A stretch of DNA of 64,000 bases, taken from CAWGYT01 sp963826795 (GTDB taxonomy: Bacteria > Planctomycetota > Planctomycetia > Pirellulales > Pirellulaceae). The position numbers were made by a program, and so were the translations under genes. Positions 59,499-64,000 of the stretch are shown here, one piece after another. The notes under the pieces are model-generated. The model did no database searches and had not been told where the DNA came from. It was given only the letters and a program-made list of their open reading frames with translations. The stretch covers positions 1 through 64,000 of the forward strand of contig CAWGYT010000016.1 of NCBI GenBank assembly GCA_963826795.1, read 5' to 3'. Numbering within the stretch: the stretch's first letter is position 1; each line of letters starts with the position of its first letter.

Positions 59499-61040
59499 AT
59501 GTACTTCAACGATTGGCTCAGTCGGCGATGTCTCTACACGCCCGAGCGGTGGGCGGTTTTCGATGATGGCACCGGCCAGCGGTATCGCTACGCGGACCTG
59601 AACCGTCGAGCGACGCAGGTTGCCAGCTTTTTGCAGCGCCGCCTGAACGTTCAACCCGGCGACCGTGTGGCTTGCCTTTCGGCCAACCGCATCGAGTATC
59701 TTGACCTGTACTTTGCCTGTAGCAAAATCGGTGCCGTGCTGGTTCCATTCAACATACGGCTGCCGGCCTCCGCCCTCCTGGAACTGCTAGTGGACTGCCA
59801 GCCCCAGGTGCTTGCCTACGAGCCGACCTACGGAAAGATCGCCACGTCCGCTGGCATGCTTGACCCGACACCCCAGATGCTGCCGATTGAGGCGAGCTCG
59901 GATTCCGGCGTCGTCGAGTCGCTGAGCGATGTGCTGGTCGCCGACCACGCTGACGCATCGCCAGAGATTTATCGGGCGGACGAGTCCGACGTGGCGATGA
60001 TCCTCTATACCTCCGGCACGACTGGTCGGTCGAAGGGAGCGATGATCTCCTACCGGCAGATCCACTGGAACGCCCTGAACACGATCATCGGCCTGCAACT
60101 GACCCAGGAGGACACGGCGCTGCTGAACATGCCGCTTTACCACACCGGGGGGTGGCACGTCCTGTTCACGCCCCTGATGTTAGTGGGTGGTCGAGTTGTC
60201 CTCCAGAAAGGGTTTGATCCGGTGCGATGCAACGCACGATTGGGGCCTGACCGGATCACGATCCTCTTTGGCGTGCCGACCACCTTGCGGATGATGAAAG
60301 AGGCCACCAATTTCGCGGCCGCGGATCTCTCGAGTGTGCGGTTTGCGATCTTTGGCGGCGAATCGTGTCCCATGCCGCTCATCCAGGCCTATGCCGAGCG
60401 TGGCGTGGCGATGCGACAAGGTTACGGCTTGACGGAAGCCGGTCCCAATTGTTTTTCACTCCCGGCGGAAGACGCGATTCGCAAATCAGGCTCGATTGGC
60501 TTTCCCAACTTCCACGTCGCCGCTCGGCTGATCAAAGACGACGGAAGCGAGGCCGGTCCGGGGGAGGTTGGAGAGTTGTGGATGAGCGGTCCGCACCTCT
60601 TTGCCGGGTATTGGGCCAGTCCTGACGAGACGGCCAAGGTGATGTGCGAGCGTTGGCTCGCCACGGGCGACCTGATGTCGCGCGATGACGATGGCTATTT
60701 TTATTTCGTGGGTCGCAAGAAGGAGATGTACGTCAGCGGGGGCGAAAACGTTTATCCGGCCCAGGTCGAGCGAATCCTGCAACGCCACGAGTCGATCGCC
60801 TTGGCCGCGGTGATTGGTGTCCCGGATCCCAAATGGGGCGAGACGGGTTGGGCATTTGTCCAACTGAAGCCTGAATGCCGCTTGGATGAAGCTCAGCTGA
60901 TCGCATGGTGCAAGCAACATCTAGCGACCTTTCAATGCCCTTCGAAAATCATCCCCCTCGAGAGTTTTCCTATCGGGACGTCGGGCAAGATCGACAAGCG
61001 ATCGCTCGTCGAACTCGTCTTGCGGCAGGACCAACCATGA
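59499..61040 (+). CDS. AMP-forming acyl-CoA synthetase
   Basis: A 513-residue adenylating enzyme that activates a carboxylic acid and ligates CoA. The P-loop YTSGTTGRSKGAM, GYGLTEAGPN, and ATGDLMSRDDDGYFYFVGRKKEM with GGENVYP are clear; the catalytic C-terminal Lys is in GTSGKIDKRSL. The start MYFNDWLSRR (59499) matches homologues. It overlaps the next gene by four bases (ATGA), so translation is coupled. The acid substrate is unknown. Confidence 0.92.
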   Translation: MYFNDWLSRRCLYTPERWAVFDDGTGQRYRYADLNRRATQVASFLQRRLNVQPGDRVACLSANRIEYLDLYFACSKIGAVLVPFNIRLPASALLELLVDCQPQVLAYEPTYGKIATSAGMLDPTPQMLPIEASSDSGVVESLSDVLVADHADASPEIYRADESDVAMILYTSGTTGRSKGAMISYRQIHWNALNTIIGLQLTQEDTALLNMPLYHTGGWHVLFTPLMLVGGRVVLQKGFDPVRCNARLGPDRITILFGVPTTLRMMKEATNFAAADLSSVRFAIFGGESCPMPLIQAYAERGVAMRQGYGLTEAGPNCFSLPAEDAIRKSGSIGFPNFHVAARLIKDDGSEAGPGEVGELWMSGPHLFAGYWASPDETAKVMCERWLATGDLMSRDDDGYFYFVGRKKEMYVSGGENVYPAQVERILQRHESIALAAVIGVPDPKWGETGWAFVQLKPECRLDEAQLIAWCKQHLATFQCPSKIIPLESFPIGTSGKIDKRSLVELVLRQDQP

Positions 61041-62119
61041 CCGACCCCAATCATCCTCCGAGCGATCATCTCGCGGGAATCACGGCCGGGCCGGTTTGCA
61101 CCGGGCGATTGAAGACGAACCTTCTGACCTGCGGGATGTCGGGCGGCGAGCCGGTCCTGTTTCTGCACGGCAACTTATCGGCGGCGACGTTTTGGGAAGA
61201 GACGATGCTGGCCCTTCCCTCGGCTTACTTCGCCGCGGCTCCCGATCAGCGTGGTTACGGGCAGAGCGATCCGGAGGCTCGGATCGACGCGACACGCGGT
61301 GTCACGGATTGGGTCGACGACGCCTTGTCCCTGGCGGACCATTTGGGCTGGAACCGCTTTCATTTGGTCGCGCACAGCCTGGGCGGGTGCGTCGCCTGGG
61401 GTTTGCTGGCGGTCGCCGCAAGCCGGCTGCGGAGCGTGACGTTGGTCTCGCCGGGGCCGCCCTGCGGCTTTGGCGGAGCACGCGGCGATCGCGGCGAATT
61501 GAACCACGCCGACGGGGCGGGCTCCGGCGCGGCGCTCGTTCATCCTCGCTTGGTCGCGTGCCTGGCGGCCGGCGAGCGAGGGTTGAGCGACCCGCTGTTC
61601 TCGCCCCGGGCCGTGATGAATCGTCTCTACTGGAACCCGCCGCTGCGTCCGGCCCGAGAGGAACAACTGCTGACCGCGTTGCTGCAGGTGCACTTGGGCG
61701 ACGACCGCTTTCCCGGCGACTGGACCACGTCGCCCCATTGGCCTGGCTTCGCCCCCGGGCAATTCGGCCCGGTCAACGCCATCTCGCCCCGTTACAATCA
61801 ATGGGTCTTGCCGCGTCTGCTCGAGTCGCCGGACCGACCGCCCTTGTTGTGGATCTACGGCCTGGACGATCCGATCGTGTGCGACGGCTCGGCCTCCGAC
61901 GCCGGGATGCAAGGGCAACTGGGACTGCGTCCGGATTGGCCCGGGGCGGCGACGTTTCCGCCGCAACCGTTGCGGACCCAAGTCGAGTATGTCCTGAATG
62001 CGTACCAGCACGCGGGCGGCAAGGTGCGGCGCCTGGGCCTCAACGGCGTCGGTCACACGGCCTACTTAGAGCGACCTGCGGAATTCCAGCGGGCCCTTTG
62101 CGAGCATTTGACGGACTGA
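61037..62119 (+). CDS. Alpha/beta-fold hydrolase
   Basis: A 360-residue hydrolase with oxyanion motif VLFLHGNLSAATFW, DQRGYGQSD, nucleophile AHSLGGCVAWG, acid YGLDDPIVCDG and C-terminal His in NGVGHTAYLE. It starts at ATG 61037, overlapping the ligase stop. Paired with the CoA ligase, a role in hydrolysing or processing an acyl or ester intermediate is likely, but the substrate is unknown. Confidence 0.87.
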   Translation: MTDPNHPPSDHLAGITAGPVCTGRLKTNLLTCGMSGGEPVLFLHGNLSAATFWEETMLALPSAYFAAAPDQRGYGQSDPEARIDATRGVTDWVDDALSLADHLGWNRFHLVAHSLGGCVAWGLLAVAASRLRSVTLVSPGPPCGFGGARGDRGELNHADGAGSGAALVHPRLVACLAAGERGLSDPLFSPRAVMNRLYWNPPLRPAREEQLLTALLQVHLGDDRFPGDWTTSPHWPGFAPGQFGPVNAISPRYNQWVLPRLLESPDRPPLLWIYGLDDPIVCDGSASDAGMQGQLGLRPDWPGAATFPPQPLRTQVEYVLNAYQHAGGKVRRLGLNGVGHTAYLERPAEFQRALCEHLTD

Positions 62120-62231
62120 CCGCAGGAGCCGCGCGCGGCGGCTTGAACAATGACTTGAGCGGAACGTGGCTTGCCGACAACCCCGCCGTGTCACGGTCGA
62201 ACAAGCAACGACGAAGGGAGGAATGACGGCG

Positions 62232-63088
62232 ATGACCCGGATTAACCAGATCTTGGACGAGGTTGGCGCGATTGCCTTTCCCGGTGTATTCGACACGCTC
62301 TCGGCTCGGATCGCCCAGCGAGTTGGATTTCCGATGGCCTTTGTCTCCGGCTACTCGGTGGCCGCCACGTCGATCGGCGAGCCGGACATGGGCCTCTTGA
62401 CGCAGACGGAGATGGTCGAGCGAGCCCGTCAGATCTGCGGCAGCGTCACGATTCCCATTCTCGTGGACGCCGATACCGGATATGGGAACCCGCTGAACGT
62501 GGTTCGAACGGTCAATCAGCTGATCGCGGCGGGTGCGGCCGGATGTTTTCTCGAAGACCAAGTCTGGCCCAAACGGTGTGGGCACATGCAGGGCAAACAG
62601 ATCGTCCCGCGTGACGAATATCTGGCGAAGATCCAAGCGGCCGTCGAAGCGCGCGCCGATCGCGATTTCTTCATCGTCGCCCGCACGGATGCCCTGGCCG
62701 TCGCGGGAATCGACGAGGCCGTCGCTCGAGTCGAATCCGCTCGCGCGCTGGCGCGAACGCAAGTTTTATTGAGGCACCCGAGTCGCTCGAACGACTCGGC
62801 GAGATTGGCCGAAGATCTCCCGCCCCGAACGTGGCGAACATGATCGAAGGTGGCAAGACCCCCGTCCTGCCACGTGATGAACTAACGCAGCTGGGATTTC
62901 AGCTGATTCTCTATCCACTGACCGGCTTGTTTGCCGCCGCTCGTTCGATCGAACAGATGTACCAGAAGCTCCGAGCCGATGGAACGACGCTTGGTGAGGA
63001 GCACCGGGAAATGTCATTTTCGGAGTTTAACGAGCTGATCGGAGTCGAGGCCAAGTACGCTCAGGCGCGGCGGTTCGGCGTGGACTGA
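62232..63088 (+). CDS. Isocitrate lyase/PEP mutase superfamily enzyme, 2-methylisocitrate lyase-like (frameshifted)
   Basis: About 285 residues after repair. Motifs: FPGVFDTLSARIAQRVGF, VSGYSVAATSIGEPD, metal-binding LVDADTGYGN, LEDQVWPKRCGHMQGK and IVARTDALAVAG. KRCGH is the C-C bond lyase signature, as in PrpB and oxaloacetate hydrolases; phosphonate enzymes lack it. The frame breaks near 62750 at GCGCTGGCGCG, where one added G reads ARALGANASFIEAPESLERL. If it cleaves 2-methylisocitrate it would link to propionate metabolism, but no methylcitrate synthase is in the window. Confidence 0.8.
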
Positions 63089-63280
63089 ACGCAAGATCCG
63101 GATCTCACCATTCGAACCGGCGCACGCGCGTGGCCCTCGTCCGCAACTCGGGACGCCGCGGCCCATTTTTTTTCCAGGTGTCCTCCGAATTCCTGAAGGA
63201 GCGGGCGCGTCGATCTCGGTTGTAGCTCCTGAGGCCCTGCTCACGCCCGAACATCTCGCTGACCGAATCGGGAGCAAGCC

Positions 63281-63919
63281 ATGTTACCACCTGAAACACC
63301 CGCTTCTGAGCCGGATCCAGGACGTCGCGAGGGCGAGTCGAACGACCCTCATCTGACCGGCGTGCTCCTCCAGGCGGCGGCGGGAGACGGGGATGCTCAG
63401 GAGGCGTTCTGCCGAATGGTCTACGACGAACTTCGCGCCGCCGCACGGCTTCTGCTTTGGGATGGGCAGCGGGCATCGCTCGAGCCTTCCGCGTTGGTGA
63501 ACGAACTGTTCGTGCGCTTGTTCGATCGCGATCTGCTCAGGCAGCTTCCAAACCGACGTTATTTTTTCGCGACCGCGGTCGATCAGATGCGCAAGATCCT
63601 GATCGATCACCGCCGCAAGAAGCTGGCCGCGAAGGCGGGGGGCCATTTTGCGCGACTTCCGCTGGACACCGTGCTGGATCGGGTCCTCGACGGGCTTCAT
63701 GACCGGGCCAAATGCGACCTGGAGGATCTGGAACAGGCACTGCAGGCCTTGGCCCGACGCAAGCCGAGGCAAGCCGAAGTGGTTCGACTCAGGTTCTATG
63801 GGGGACTGAATCACAGTCAGATCGCGGACCTGCTGGAGATCTCGGTCTCGACCGTCGAACGCGAGTGGCGCTTGGCGCGGGCCAAACTGTACGCTGAATT
63901 ACGCGGAGACGAGCGATGA
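63281..63919 (+). CDS. ECF sigma factor (planctomycete RNA polymerase sigma-70 ECF type)
   Basis: A 212-residue sigma factor: region 2 spans FCRMVYDELRAAARLLLWDG to LPNRRYFFATAVDQMRKILIDHRRKK, and region 4 is VVRLRFYGGLNHSQIADLLEISVSTVEREWRLARAKLY with the helix-turn-helix. It has the ECF layout common in planctomycetes, where it is followed by a Ser/Thr kinase. Here the downstream frame starts at 63916, overlapping the sigma stop codon. Confidence 0.92.
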   Translation: MLPPETPASEPDPGRREGESNDPHLTGVLLQAAAGDGDAQEAFCRMVYDELRAAARLLLWDGQRASLEPSALVNELFVRLFDRDLLRQLPNRRYFFATAVDQMRKILIDHRRKKLAAKAGGHFARLPLDTVLDRVLDGLHDRAKCDLEDLEQALQALARRKPRQAEVVRLRFYGGLNHSQIADLLEISVSTVEREWRLARAKLYAELRGDER

Positions 63920-64000
63920 ATAGCGAAAATGCTTCCACGCGAATCGACGAGCTTTTCGAGCGTTTGGCGGAACTTCCCACGGCAGAACGCGAGGCCTGCC
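63916..64000 (+). CDS. Start of a probable serine/threonine protein kinase (cut by window edge)
   Basis: ATGAATAGC starts in the last codons of the sigma gene (ATGA overlap) and encodes MNSENASTRIDELFERLAEL and on to the window edge, the usual lead-in of planctomycete kinase genes that follow ECF sigma factors. No kinase motif is inside the window, so the identity is inferred from context. Confidence 0.5.
   Translation, partial: MNSENASTRIDELFERLAELPTAEREAC

Overview
The window is GC-rich bacterial DNA that looks like a planctomycete chromosome, probably from a metagenome assembly. The evidence for this is an N-terminal planctomycete surface-protein motif followed by a lamin-tail/CotH/dockerin-type protein, a secreted sulfatase-like protein, a Tat-exported GFO/IDH/MocA oxidoreductase, an ECF sigma factor joined to the start of a probable kinase gene, a PEP-CTERM protein, and tetrahydromethanopterin-type C1 genes (formylmethanofuran dehydrogenase/hydrolase subunits A, B and C) in a bacterial setting.

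Layout. 1-1085: tandem array of REP-like hairpin repeats. 1.7-6.2 kb: polyhydroxyalkanoate (PHA) synthesis (thiolase, acetoacetyl-CoA reductase, a BON protein, a PhaE-like subunit, class III PhaC). 6.4-19.3 kb: propionyl/methylmalonyl-CoA metabolism in two convergent operons. The plus-strand operon carries an AarF-type kinase, transcarboxylase 5S, 12S, a small protein, the 1.3S biotin carrier and methylmalonyl-CoA epimerase. The minus-strand operon carries methylmalonyl-CoA mutase, propionyl-CoA carboxylase beta and alpha, and the MeaB chaperone. 19.5-21.7 kb: PHA regulator PhaR, a phasin and a second reductase. 21.8-28.8 kb: fhcC, mobA, fhcA and fhcB with minor genes between. 29-36 kb: a large secreted protein, a sulfatase-like protein, a Na/Ca exchanger and an oxidoreductase. 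37.0-37.9 kb: second REP array, then cyclophilin and purine nucleoside phosphorylase. 40-45.8 kb: giant LTD/CotH protein. 46.3-53.1 kb: STAS protein, acyltransferase-like protein, GAF-fused alpha-glucan phosphorylase, two CBS-pair proteins and an esterase. 53.1-57.3 kb: third REP cluster, split by an IS1182-like element that is itself split by an ISKra4-like element. 57.3-64 kb: PEP-CTERM di-haem peroxidase, acyl-CoA ligase, hydrolase, PEP mutase/isocitrate lyase-type enzyme, ECF sigma factor and the start of a probable kinase.

How the genes fit together. The first 29 kb is a carbon-storage and C1/C3 block. Acetyl-CoA is condensed and reduced to 3-hydroxyacyl-CoA and polymerised into PHA. Propionyl-CoA and succinyl-CoA are interconverted through methylmalonyl-CoA by two alternative carboxylation systems. 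Formyl groups are handled on a methanofuran-type carrier by an enzyme family that uses a molybdopterin guanine dinucleotide cofactor, for which MobA is encoded nearby. A second storage theme is glycogen breakdown, with sensory GAF and CBS domains.

At least eight genes are broken by one-base indels, mostly in short G/C runs or GCGCG tracts. I read these as sequence errors, not pseudogenes, and give whole-gene spans. The clearest new structural result is the nested IS pair with visible terminal inverted repeats and target duplications, inserted in a REP-like hairpin.
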